Assembly: GCA_002027195.1 (NCBI GenBank)
Contig: MWJO01000062.1
Span: 1-47,367 of the forward strand
DNA: 47,367 nt
Direction: 5' to 3'
Source of the DNA: Streptomyces sp. GKU 895
GTDB lineage: Bacteria; Actinomycetota; Actinomycetes; Streptomycetales; Streptomycetaceae
Shown: in pieces, positions 25,662 through 33,374 of the stretch
How positions within the stretch are numbered: position 1 is the first letter of the stretch
How the letters are laid out: every line of letters begins with the position of its first letter
Program-made: the position numbers and the translations under genes
The notes under the pieces: generated by a model
What the model saw: only the letters and a program-made list of their open reading frames with translations
What the model was told of the DNA's origin: nothing
The model's database searches: none

Positions 25662-26207
25662 TCATCGCGGAAAGGAATCGCGGCGGCCCAGGAAGGCCAG
25701 CAGCCGCACGTCGGGCGGCGCGGAGGCCGCCACCGTGACCGGCGCCCCGAACCGCACCCCCCGGTCCTCCGCCGCGACCACGCACCGCGCGACGGGCAGC
25801 AGGTCGGCCGCGAGGGCGACCGGCAGCGGGCGGGCCCTGCCGCACGCCTGGGCGACGTCCCAGCCGTGCACGGCGATCTCGACGGCGCCGACCGCGCCCA
25901 TCACCCGTACGTCCAGCGGCCGTTCGCCGACCAGCACCTCGCCCTCGGCGCCGGCCGCCCAGGCGCCGAGCACGGCGCACGCGCGCGTGCGGAAGCCGCA
26001 CTCCCGGTCGGCCTGCGGCAGCAGTCCGATCCGGCCGCCGCTCAGCCCTTCGTACAACGCGTCGAGGGAGTCGTCGAGATGGCCGAGCAGCTCCCCCAGG
26101 TCCCACTCGGCGCACGGCGTGCCGCGGCCGAGCCCCATGGACTCCGCCCCGGCGACGCTCCCGAGCGCATAGGCGAGCGAACGCTCCAGCAGCTCCCCCA
26201 CGTTCAC
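25662..26207 (-). CDS. DinB/MDMPI-fold metal-binding protein coupled to sigma factor
   Basis: 181 residues, GTG 26205-26207, overlapping the sigma factor stop (GTGA). Helical bundle of the mycothiol-dependent maleylpyruvate isomerase / TIGR03086-like class, with the metal site H43 (LLGHLDDSL), E110 and H114 (VEIAVHGWDVAQACG). In the family the three residues hold a divalent metal and thiol transfer chemistry is common. The strict coupling to an ECF sigma gene suggests it is either a regulator of that sigma factor or its main effector. Intact frame. Confidence 0.78.
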   Translation of the reverse strand: MNVGELLERSLAYALGSVAGAESMGLGRGTPCAEWDLGELLGHLDDSLDALYEGLSGGRIGLLPQADRECGFRTRACAVLGAWAAGAEGEVLVGERPLDVRVMGAVGAVEIAVHGWDVAQACGRARPLPVALAADLLPVARCVVAAEDRGVRFGAPVTVAASAPPDVRLLAFLGRRDSFPR

Positions 26208-27163
26208 GACAGCACCTCCGGCAGACCGAAGGAGGCGAACAGCGAGGGGTCGAGGAAGACCGTCATACGCGCGATCTCCCGGCCGTGGCGCGTGAGCACC
26301 TGCACGGAGTGCGCGCGCAGGACGCCGTCGACGCCCCGCTCGTACATCGCCGCCGCCGGCTGCCCGTTCGCGCGCGTGGGCAGCATCCGCAGCCCGCGCT
26401 TGGCACGCGCGCGTGGCTCCAGGAAGCGCAGCACGTCCTTCTGGCCGCGGAACCACTCCAGGTAGGGCGGCATCTCCAGTTCGACGCCGTCCCGCAACAG
26501 TGCGAGCAGGGCGTCCATGTCGGCGTTCTCGAAGGCGGCCATGTACCGGTCGAGCACCTCGCGGTCGGCGGCGCCGTCGGGTTCCACGACGAGGTCCTCG
26601 TCGGGCGCGACCTCGTCGAGGTGGGCACGCGCGCGCTGGAGGCTGCTCTTCACGGCGGCGGTGGAGGTGTCGAGGAGGGCCGCGACCTCGGGCGCCCGCC
26701 AGGCGAGCACGTCCCGCAGGATCAGCACGGCCCGCTGCCGCGCGGGCAGATGCTGGAGCGCGGCGACCAGGGCGAGCCGCAGACTGCCCCGCGCGGCCAC
26801 GACCGTCGCGGGGTCGAGCAGCGCGTCCGGCAGCGGCTGGAGCCACGGGACGTCCGTCGCGGGGGCCCTCAGCGGCTCCTCAGGCGCCTCTGACGGGCCG
26901 CCGAGCCCCGTGGGCAGCGGACGCCGCGTACGGCCCTCCAGGGCCGTCAGACACGTGTTGGTGGCGATCCGGTGCAGCCAGGTGCGCAGGGACGCCCGGC
27001 CCTCGTAGCCGTCGTAGGACCGCCAGGCCCGCAGATAGGTCTCCTGCACCAGGTCCTCGGCCTCGTCGGCCGAGCCCGTCATCCGGTAGCAGTGCGCGAG
27101 CAGCTCGCGCCGGTACGGGTCGGTGAGCCGCACGAACTCGTCGCGGTCCGTCGTCGCTCCCAT
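26204..27163 (-). CDS. ECF sigma factor with SnoaL-like C-terminal domain
   Basis: 319 residues from ATG 27161-27163 with GAGAGGAG five bases upstream. Sigma region 2: LTDPYRRELLAHCYRMTGSA and DEAEDLVQETYLRAWRSYDG; region 4: QHLPARQRAVLILRDVLAW and VAALLDTSTAAVKSSLQRAR. After ~190 a SnoaL/NTF2-like domain follows (LDRYMAAFENADMDALLALL, EMPPYLEWFRGQKDVLRFL). Such C-terminal domains replace or supplement an anti-sigma factor. The PWLQPLPD linker is typical of the TIGR02960-type group. No separate anti-sigma gene; the coupled gene is the metal-binding protein. Confidence 0.9.
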   Translation of the reverse strand: MGATTDRDEFVRLTDPYRRELLAHCYRMTGSADEAEDLVQETYLRAWRSYDGYEGRASLRTWLHRIATNTCLTALEGRTRRPLPTGLGGPSEAPEEPLRAPATDVPWLQPLPDALLDPATVVAARGSLRLALVAALQHLPARQRAVLILRDVLAWRAPEVAALLDTSTAAVKSSLQRARAHLDEVAPDEDLVVEPDGAADREVLDRYMAAFENADMDALLALLRDGVELEMPPYLEWFRGQKDVLRFLEPRARAKRGLRMLPTRANGQPAAAMYERGVDGVLRAHSVQVLTRHGREIARMTVFLDPSLFASFGLPEVLS

Positions 27164-27240
27164 GGCCACTCCTCTCGCCGGTCACGAGTACAGACCGGCG
27201 AGGGAGCGGAAACGCATCGGCTCCGAGGGCGGATGTCGGC

Positions 27241-28359
27241 CTAGAGGTCGACTTCCTTCATCAGCATGCCGACCTCGGTGTTGGACAGCCGGCGCAGCCA
27301 GCCCGACTTCTGGTCGCCCAGGGTGATCGGGCCGAAGGCCACGCGCACCAGCTTGTCGACCGGGAAGCCGGCCTCGGCCAGCATCCGGCGCACGATGTGC
27401 TTGCGGCCCTCGTGGAGGGTGACCTCGACGAGGTAGTTCTTTCCGGTCTGCTCGACGACCCGGAAGTGGTCCGCCTTTGCGTACCCGTCCTCCAGCTGGA
27501 TGCCGTCCTTGAGCCGCTTGCCCAGGTCGCGCGGGATCGGGCCCACGATGTGCGCGAGGTAGACCTTCTTCACGCCGTACTTGGGGTGGGTCAGCCGGTG
27601 CGCCAGCTCGCCGTGGTTGGTGAGCAGGATGACGCCCTCGGTCTCGGTGTCCAGCCGGCCGACGTGGAAGAGCCGCGTCTCCCGGTTGGTGACGTAGTCG
27701 CCGAGGCACTGGCGGCCCTCGGTGTCCTCCATCGTGGAGACGACACCGGCGGGCTTGTTCAGCGAGAAGAACTGGTACGACTGGGTCGCGACGGTCAGAC
27801 CGTCGACCTTGACCTCGTCCTTCTCCGGGTCGACGCGCTTGCCCTGCTCCAGCACGATCTCGCCGTTGACCTCGACCCGCGCCTGCTCGATGAGCTCCTC
27901 GCAGGCCCGCCGGGAGCCGTAGCCCGCGCGCGCGAGGACCTTCTGCAGCCGCTCGCCCTCCTGCTCGGCGCCCGGGAAGGTCTTGGGGAGCTTCACGTCC
28001 TTCTTGCCCGCGTACCGCTCCCGGTTGCGCTCCTCGGCCCGCGCCTCGTACTCACGGGAGGTCGCCGGCACCCAGCGGCCGCGCCCGGTGCCACCCTGCT
28101 TGGGTCCGCCCTTGGCGCCGCCGCGTGCCGAAGCGCCGCGCCCGGACTTCGGACCCTGCGGCGAGGCGCCGGGGCCCACGTCGTACTGGCGCTCCTCGGG
28201 GCGCGGCTTCTTCGGCCGCCCGCCCTGCTTGTCGTCACGGGAGTTGCCGGCACCGCGGTAGTTACCGCGGCCACCGCTGCTCCCGCCGCGGCCGCCGCTG
28301 TTGCCACCACGGCTCCCGCCGTTGTTTCCGCTGCTGTTCCTGCCGCTGCTGCTTCGCAT
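27241..28359 (-). CDS. Ribosomal large-subunit pseudouridine synthase (RluB type)
   Basis: 372 residues, ATG 28357-28359. First ~125 residues are a Gly/Arg/Ser-rich, RNA-binding-like tract (GGNSGGRGGSSGGRGNYRG). Then an S4 domain (GERLQKVLARAGYGSRRACE, VNGEIVLEQGKRVDPEKDEV) and the RsuA/RluB catalytic domain with Asp in HVGRLDTETEGVILLTNHG. It makes pseudouridine in 23S rRNA. The gene starts 11 bases after scpB, a conserved linkage in Gram-positives. Frame intact. Confidence 0.92.
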   Translation of the reverse strand: MRSSSGRNSSGNNGGSRGGNSGGRGGSSGGRGNYRGAGNSRDDKQGGRPKKPRPEERQYDVGPGASPQGPKSGRGASARGGAKGGPKQGGTGRGRWVPATSREYEARAEERNRERYAGKKDVKLPKTFPGAEQEGERLQKVLARAGYGSRRACEELIEQARVEVNGEIVLEQGKRVDPEKDEVKVDGLTVATQSYQFFSLNKPAGVVSTMEDTEGRQCLGDYVTNRETRLFHVGRLDTETEGVILLTNHGELAHRLTHPKYGVKKVYLAHIVGPIPRDLGKRLKDGIQLEDGYAKADHFRVVEQTGKNYLVEVTLHEGRKHIVRRMLAEAGFPVDKLVRVAFGPITLGDQKSGWLRRLSNTEVGMLMKEVDL

Positions 28360-28370
28360 CAAAGTTCCGT

Positions 28371-29020
28371 CTAGTCGTCTGCGTCCTGGCCGTCCGGCGC
28401 GTCAGGAGCGTCCGGATCGAACGACGGCACCCCTTCCAGTGTCTCGGCCTCGATCGCCTCCGCCTCCGGGAGGAAGGGCGCGAGCTCCGGGAGCTCGTCC
28501 AGGCCGCGCAGGCCCATCCGCTCCAGAAAGTAGTTCGTCGTCGTGTACAGGATCGCACCTGTTTCGGGTTCCGTGCCCGCCTCCTGGACCAGACCCCGCT
28601 GGAGAAGGGTGCGCATCACACCGTCGCAGTTCACTCCGCGCACCGCGGAGACCCTGCTGCGGCTGACCGGCTGGCGGTAGGCGACGACCGCCAGCGTCTC
28701 CAGCGCCGCCTGGGTGAGCCGGGCCTGCTGCCCGTCCAGGACGAAGCCCTCGACGCCGCCGCGTACTCGGGCCGGGAGTAGAAACGCCAGCCCCCGGCGA
28801 TGAGCCGCAGCTCGAAGCCGCGCCCCTGCACGGTGTACTCGTCGGCCAGCTCCCGCAGGGCGTCGCCGATCTGCCGCTTCGGCCGCTGGAGGATCTTCGC
28901 CAGGTGCTCCTCGGTCGCGGGCTCGTCCACGACCATGAGGACGGCCTCCAGAGCCGGCTTGAGATCGAGGTCGGCGACGGTACGCAGCCCGGCGGGTACG
29001 TCGGTGGTCTCCTCGCTCAC
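28371..29020 (-). CDS. scpB: Segregation and condensation protein B, frameshifted
   Basis: GTG 29018-29020 overlaps the scpA stop (GTGA). Winged-helix N-half: ADLDLKPALEAVLMVVDEPA, FELRLIAGGWRFYSRPEYA. Near 28751-28763 one base of GCGGCGG is missing; corrected it continues VEGFVLDGQQARLTQAALET, LAVVAYRQPVSRSRVSAVRG and CDGVMRTLLQRGLVQEAG for 216 residues. ScpB dimers bind ScpA on the SMC condensin. As scpB is conserved and its neighbours are intact, an error is more likely than loss. Confidence 0.92.
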
Positions 29021-29988
29021 GCCTTGTCCTCCTTGGGCGGCTCGGGCGGTCGGTCGAACTCGTCGGTCACCGTCGGCGTCTCGTCCCCCTCGCCGCCGGT
29101 CCACCGCACGATCAGGTCCCCGAGGGCGGTCTCCTGGTCGAGGGCGACGGCCTTCTCCCGGTACAGCTCGAGCAGGGCCAGGAACCGCGCTACGACGGTC
29201 AGGGTGTCGTCGGTGTCCTCGACGAGCGCGCGGAAGCTGGCCTCGCCGAGTTCCCTGAGCCGGGCGACGACGATCCCGGCCTGCTCCTGCACGCTGACCA
29301 GCGGGGCGTGGATGTGGTCGACGTACACCTGCGGCTTGGGCTTGGGCTGCATCGCCTTCACGGCGAGCTTCGCGAACCCCTCCGCGCCGATGCTGATGAC
29401 GACCTCGGGCAGCAGCTCCGCGTGGTGCGGTTCCAGGCCGACGGTACGGGGGTAGCGGCGGGCCTCCTCGTCGAGGCGCTGGTTGAAGATGTCCGCGATC
29501 TGTTTGTACGCGCGGTACTGGAGGAGCCGCGCGAACAGCAGGTCACGGGCTTCGAGGAGCGCCAGGTCGGCCTCGTCCTCGACCTCGGCGGCGGGCAGCA
29601 GCCGGGCGGCCTTCAGGTCCAGCAGGGTCGCGGCGACGACCAGGAACTCGGTCGTCTGGTCCAGGTCCCAGTCCGGGCCCATCGCCCGGATGTGCGCCAT
29701 GAACTCGTCGGTGACCTTCGACAGCGCGACCTCGGTGACGTCCAGCTTGTGCTTGGAGATCAGCTGGAGGAGCAGGTCGAAGGGGCCCTCGAAGTTGGCG
29801 AGCCGGACCTTGAAGACGCCGTCATCCGGTTCTTCCGCGACCGGCTCGGGCACCTCCTCAGGCACCTCGGGCACAGGTACCTCAGGCACCTCAGCAGGTG
29901 CCTCGGGCGCTCCCGGCCCCCGTCCCAGCGCACGCCGACGGCCGGCAGCGGCGCCGGCGGCGGGGACAGGGACGTCGTTCGAGGTCAT
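29017..29988 (-). CDS. scpA: Segregation and condensation protein A (kleisin)
   Basis: 323 residues, ATG 29986-29988. After a ~55-residue Ala/Pro/Glu/Val-rich leader (PEVPVPEVPEEVPEPV) comes the kleisin fold: FKVRLANFEGPFDLLLQLIS at ~58, KHKLDVTEVALSKVTDEFMA, TEFLVVAATLLDLKAARLL, and a C-terminal winged helix (VVARFLALLELYREKAVALD). ScpA bridges the SMC heads. It follows the RHH-like gene by 18 bases and overlaps scpB by 4. Frame intact. Confidence 0.95.
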   Translation of the reverse strand: MTSNDVPVPAAGAAAGRRRALGRGPGAPEAPAEVPEVPVPEVPEEVPEPVAEEPDDGVFKVRLANFEGPFDLLLQLISKHKLDVTEVALSKVTDEFMAHIRAMGPDWDLDQTTEFLVVAATLLDLKAARLLPAAEVEDEADLALLEARDLLFARLLQYRAYKQIADIFNQRLDEEARRYPRTVGLEPHHAELLPEVVISIGAEGFAKLAVKAMQPKPKPQVYVDHIHAPLVSVQEQAGIVVARLRELGEASFRALVEDTDDTLTVVARFLALLELYREKAVALDQETALGDLIVRWTGGEGDETPTVTDEFDRPPEPPKEDKA

Positions 29989-30006
29989 GGCCCCCGCAGG
30001 CTACCG

Positions 30007-30582
30007 CTACCGTCCGCGCAGCCGTCGTACGAGGATGCTCGCGTCCCCACGGGACTCCAGATCGGCCAGCACCACGGCGACCGCCTCGCGGACGATCCGC
30101 CCGCGGTCGACGGCCAGCCCGTGCTCGCCGCGGAGCACCAGACGCGCGTGCTCCAGATCCATGAGCTCCTCGGCGGAGACGTACACGGTGATCTTCTCGT
30201 CGTGCCGCTCCCGGCCACTGGGCCGGCGCGCGGCCGCCCTGCTGCCACCGCCCCGCTGCTTGCGCGGTGCGGCGGAGGCCGCGGCAGAACCTTCCTGCGC
30301 GTCCTGACGTCGCGTGGAGCGCTCCGCCGCGGTGCCCCGGCTGCGGGACTCGCCCGCCTCGGCCGGCTCCGTGGCCACGTGCTCCGCCCCGTCGCCGTCC
30401 CCGCCCTGTGCGGGCACGGACTGCGGTGCGTCCTCCGCCGCCACTGTGTCGCTCTCCCCGGCGGGAGCGGGCACCCGGGCATCGCCGTTGGCCCCCCGCC
30501 GCGGAGTGGACGGCTGGAGCGCCATTCCCCCTGTCGTACGGAAGAGTTCGTCGGCCCCCGGCAGACTCACTCGGCGTGACAC
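30007..30582 (-). CDS. Ribbon-helix-helix-like protein between ParA and ScpA
   Basis: 191 residues. GTG 30580-30582 has a strong GGAGGTG eight bases upstream inside parA and overlaps it by 16 bases, so translation is coupled; ATG at ~30525 is a weaker alternative. Residues ~20-120 are disordered, rich in Ala, Glu, Gly and Arg. The last ~65 form EKITVYVSAEELMDLEHARL VLRGEHG, then VDRGRIVREAVAVVLADLES. One strand followed by two helices is the ribbon-helix-helix pattern of small DNA-binding partition proteins (ParG/Arc class). I infer it is the DNA-binding partner of the adjacent ParA; no family name is certain. Confidence 0.7.
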   Translation of the reverse strand: MSRRVSLPGADELFRTTGGMALQPSTPRRGANGDARVPAPAGESDTVAAEDAPQSVPAQGGDGDGAEHVATEPAEAGESRSRGTAAERSTRRQDAQEGSAAASAAPRKQRGGGSRAAARRPSGRERHDEKITVYVSAEELMDLEHARLVLRGEHGLAVDRGRIVREAVAVVLADLESRGDASILVRRLRGR

Positions 30583-31745
30583 CGGGCGAGCACCTCCCTG
30601 GCGAGCTGGCGGTAGGCGGCGGCACCGACGGAGTTGGAGGCGTACGTGGTGATCGGCTCACCGGCGACCGTGGTCTCCGGGAAGCGGACCGTGCGCCCGA
30701 TGACCGTGTGGTAGACGTGGTCGTCGAACGCCTCGACCACGCGGGCCAGGACCTCTCGGCTGTGCACCGTGCGCGAGTCGTACATCGTGGCGAGGATGCC
30801 GTCGAGCTCCAGCTCCGGGTTGAGCCGCTCCTGGACCTTCTCGATGGTCTCCGTCAGCAGGGCGACACCGCGGAGGGCGAAGAACTCACACTCCAGGGGC
30901 ACTATCACCTTGTGCGCGGCCGTCAGCGCGTTCACGGTCAGCAGACCGAGGGAGGGCTGGCAGTCGATCACGATGTAGTCGTAGTCGGCCATGAGCGGCT
31001 TCAGGGCCCGCTGGAGCGTCGACTCGCGGGCGACCTCGGAGACCAGCTGGACCTCCGCCGCCGACAGGTCGATGTTGCTCGGCAGCAGGTCCATGTTGGG
31101 GACCGCGGTCTTGAGCAGGACCTCGTCGGCCGCCATGCCCCGCTCCATGAGCAGGTTGTAGACGGTGAGGTCGAGCTCCATCGGGTTGACACCGAGACCC
31201 ACCGACAGCGCGCCCTGCGGGTCGAAGTCCACGAGCAGCACCCGGCGTCCGTACTCCGCGAGCGCGGCACCCAGGTTGATGGTCGACGTGGTCTTGCCGA
31301 CGCCGCCCTTCTGGTTGCACATCGCGATGATCTTCGCGGGGCCGTGGTCGGTCAGCGGGCCCGGGATCGGGAAGTACGGCAGCGGGCGACCGGTCGGGCC
31401 GATGCGCTCGCGGCGCTGACGGGCAGCGTCGGGAGCGAGCGTGGCCGCGTACTCGGGGTCCGGCTCGTACTCGGCGTCGGGGTCGTAGAAGTGCCCCTCG
31501 GGCAGTTCGTCGTAGTCGGCGAAGTGGTTGTGGGGCGCGCCACTTCCGTCGCCGGCCATGGCGTTCACGTGATGGCCATCCATGCTCTGGTGTGCTGACA
31601 GAGTCGTCCCTGTCGTCTGGTGACTCTGGTGGGCTGCGAAGGTGCGCACCGCCACGGAGCCGACAGCCTCGAACCCCGCGGGACCCTGGTCCCGTACCGG
31701 CATTCCTGGTTGACCACCCCCGGGAGTAAATGTCGACTCATTCAC
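30567..31745 (-). CDS. Orphan ParA-family ATPase
   Basis: 392 residues from GTG 31743-31745, fixed by a full AAGGAGGT ten bases upstream. The first ~130 residues are an unstructured, His- and Asp/Glu-containing extension. The ATPase core follows: deviant Walker A KGGVGKTTSTINLGAALAE, VLLVDFDPQGALSVGLGV, YDYIVIDCQPSLGLLTVN and LLTETIEKVQERLNPELELD. ParA proteins form ATP-driven dimers on DNA that move cargo. No parB or 16-bp parS (GTTTCACGTGAAAC core) is in the window, so this is not the main parAB locus. It leads the operon parA - RHH - scpA - scpB - rluB. Confidence 0.9.
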   Translation of the reverse strand: MNESTFTPGGGQPGMPVRDQGPAGFEAVGSVAVRTFAAHQSHQTTGTTLSAHQSMDGHHVNAMAGDGSGAPHNHFADYDELPEGHFYDPDAEYEPDPEYAATLAPDAARQRRERIGPTGRPLPYFPIPGPLTDHGPAKIIAMCNQKGGVGKTTSTINLGAALAEYGRRVLLVDFDPQGALSVGLGVNPMELDLTVYNLLMERGMAADEVLLKTAVPNMDLLPSNIDLSAAEVQLVSEVARESTLQRALKPLMADYDYIVIDCQPSLGLLTVNALTAAHKVIVPLECEFFALRGVALLTETIEKVQERLNPELELDGILATMYDSRTVHSREVLARVVEAFDDHVYHTVIGRTVRFPETTVAGEPITTYASNSVGAAAYRQLAREVLARCHAE

Positions 31746-31755
31746 AAGTCGTCTT

Positions 31756-31763
31756 ACCTCCTT
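31756..31763 (-). promoter_or_regulatory. Full-strength ribosome binding site of the parA gene
   Basis: AAGGAGGT on the minus strand, an exact match to the 16S 3' end complement, ten bases before GTG 31745. It settles the long N-terminal start of this ParA and predicts strong translation. Confidence 0.85.
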
Positions 31764-31817
31764 GGTGACCAGGAAACTTCTAGACAGGTCAGCGTTGCAC
31801 CATGCCGACAGTCGGCG

Positions 31818-31847
31818 ACTCTATGGCGTGTCGGGCGTCCGCAGCAA
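31818..31847 (-). promoter_or_regulatory. Candidate vegetative promoter of the parA-scpAB operon
   Basis: Minus strand TTGCTG (31847-31842), 18-base spacer, TAGAGT (31823-31818). The -10 fits the Streptomyces TAGRRT form exactly. It predicts a ~70-base leader before the parA start. The rest of the gap (31848-32003) also contains an isolated perfect TTGACA without a good -10. Confidence 0.45.
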
Positions 31848-32003
31848 CACAATCCGCCGGACCCGGCTCGATGTGTCGACAATGAAACATCCCTCTGTCA
31901 AGGGCGTACGGCCGTCGCACAGCAGGTTTCACCGGTGTGCGAATCGACCAAAGAGTTACGTTCGAGGCGAGTTGACCGAGCGCCGCAAAGTGACCATACA
32001 CAC

Positions 32004-32056
32004 ATCCGGCCGACCTTGTCGGGCAAGGTCCGGCCGGGTGCGCGTCGTTGACGCGC
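32004..32056 (-). terminator. Two adjacent hairpins after ald
   Basis: First: CCGGCCGACCTTG (32006-32018) pairs with CAAGGT-c-CGGCCGG (32024-32037), 13 bp with one bulged C and a 5-base loop. Second: GCGCGTC (32040-32046) with GACGCGC (32050-32056), loop GTT. They lie 59-111 bases beyond the ald stop and between it and the parA promoter, so they probably end ald transcription. Confidence 0.65.
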
Positions 32057-32114
32057 CATGTTGACGTATCGCCTTTATGAAAAGGTGACTTAGCTGTTCG
32101 GCGAGGTCAGGGGC

Positions 32115-33230
32115 TCAGCCGAGCAGCGTCTCGAGCTCCACGTGCTCCAGGCCGTGCGCCTCGGCGACCTCGCGGTAAACGACCTTGCCCTCATGGGTGT
32201 TGAGGCCCTTGGCGAGCGCGGGGTCGCGGCGCAGCGCCTCCACCCAGCCGCGGTTGGCGAGTTCGACGATGTAGGGCAGCGTCGCGTTGGTGAGCGCGTA
32301 GGTGGAGGTGTTGGGCACCGCGCCGGGCATGTTGGCGACGCAGTAGAAGACCGAGTTGTGGACCTGGAAGGTCGGCTCGGCGTGCGTGGTCGGGTGGGAG
32401 TCCTCGAAGCAGCCGCCCTGGTCGATCGCGATGTCGACAAGGACACTTCCGGGCTTCATCCGGGCCACGAGCTCGTTGGTGACCAGCTTCGGGGCCTTGG
32501 CGCCCGGGATGAGCACCGCGCCGATGACGAGGTCGGCGTCGAGGACGGCCTTCTCCAGCTCGAAGGAGTTGGACATGATCGCCCGGACCTTGGTGCCGAA
32601 GACCTTGTCGGCCTCGCGGAGCTTGTTGATGTCGCGGTCGAGCAGCGTGACGTGGAAGCCCATGCCGACGGCGATCTGGGTGGCGTTCCAGCCGGAGACG
32701 CCGCCGCCGATGACGACGGCACGAGCCGGCTGGGTACCGGGGACGCCGCCGGGCAGCACGCCGCGGCCACCGACCGAGCGCATCAGGTGGTAGGCGCCGA
32801 CCTGCGGGGCCAGCCGGCCCGCGACCTCGGACATCGGGGCGAGCAGCGGCAGGGCGCGGTTCGGCAGCTCGACGGTCTCGTAGGCGATGGCGGTGGTGCC
32901 GGACTCGATGAGCGCGTCGGTGCACTCCTTGGAGGCGGCCAGGTGCAGGTAGGTGAAGAGCGTCTGGTCCTTGCGGAGGCGGTGGTACTCCTCGGCGATG
33001 GGCTCCTTGACCTTCAGCAGCAGGTCGGCGGTGGCCCACACCTCGTCGGCGGTGCCGAGGATCGTGGCGCCGGCGGCGATGTACTCCTCGTCCGGGATCG
33101 ACGAGCCGACTCCGGCGCCCTGCTCGATGACGACCTGGTGGCCGTGGCGCACCAGCTCGTGCACGCCGGACGGGGTGATGGCCACCCGGAACTCGTTGTT
33201 CTTGACCTCGCGGGGGATGCCGACCTTCAC
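32115..33230 (-). CDS. ald: Alanine dehydrogenase
   Basis: 371 residues, the standard length, from GTG 33228-33230 with AAGGA eleven bases before; a longer frame upstream is not needed. KVGIPREVKNNEFRVAITPS, TLFTYLHLAASKECTDALIE, an NAD Rossmann site around VIGGGVSGWNATQIAVGMGF and DIAIDQGGCFEDSHPTTHAE are family landmarks. The enzyme interconverts L-alanine and pyruvate plus ammonia using NAD. A promoter candidate lies at 33334-33361 with a ~100-base leader. Confidence 0.95.
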   Translation of the reverse strand: MKVGIPREVKNNEFRVAITPSGVHELVRHGHQVVIEQGAGVGSSIPDEEYIAAGATILGTADEVWATADLLLKVKEPIAEEYHRLRKDQTLFTYLHLAASKECTDALIESGTTAIAYETVELPNRALPLLAPMSEVAGRLAPQVGAYHLMRSVGGRGVLPGGVPGTQPARAVVIGGGVSGWNATQIAVGMGFHVTLLDRDINKLREADKVFGTKVRAIMSNSFELEKAVLDADLVIGAVLIPGAKAPKLVTNELVARMKPGSVLVDIAIDQGGCFEDSHPTTHAEPTFQVHNSVFYCVANMPGAVPNTSTYALTNATLPYIVELANRGWVEALRRDPALAKGLNTHEGKVVYREVAEAHGLEHVELETLLG

Positions 33231-33333
33231 GTGGATCACGGTCCTTGGCTCAGTGGATGTGGGGCAATACAACACATACCCGGGCATGCACGAGCACACC
33301 GGGAGACACCGCAGGAGAAGGTGCGGCAGAGCC

Positions 33334-33361
33334 AGTCTAATGAAGGTGTTCCCGCTGTCTA
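33334..33361 (-). promoter_or_regulatory. Candidate promoter of ald
   Basis: Minus strand TAGACA (33361-33356), 16-base spacer, TAGACT (33339-33334). Each box differs by one or two bases from consensus. It lies ~100 bases upstream of the ald GTG. The two TAGAC copies are direct repeats 22 bases apart, which could also be regulator half-sites. Confidence 0.4.
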
Positions 33362-33374
33362 GCCTTTCATTGCA

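Noticed and set aside
31908..31925. Perfect TTGACA on the minus strand as the main parA promoter
   Set aside because: No TAnnnT box at 16-18 bases; the TTGCTG-18-TAGAGT pair nearer the gene is better.
31746..32114. parS site or replication origin by the parA gene
   Set aside because: No GTTTCACGTGAAAC-like 16-mer and no DnaA boxes seen; the hairpins fit termination of ald.
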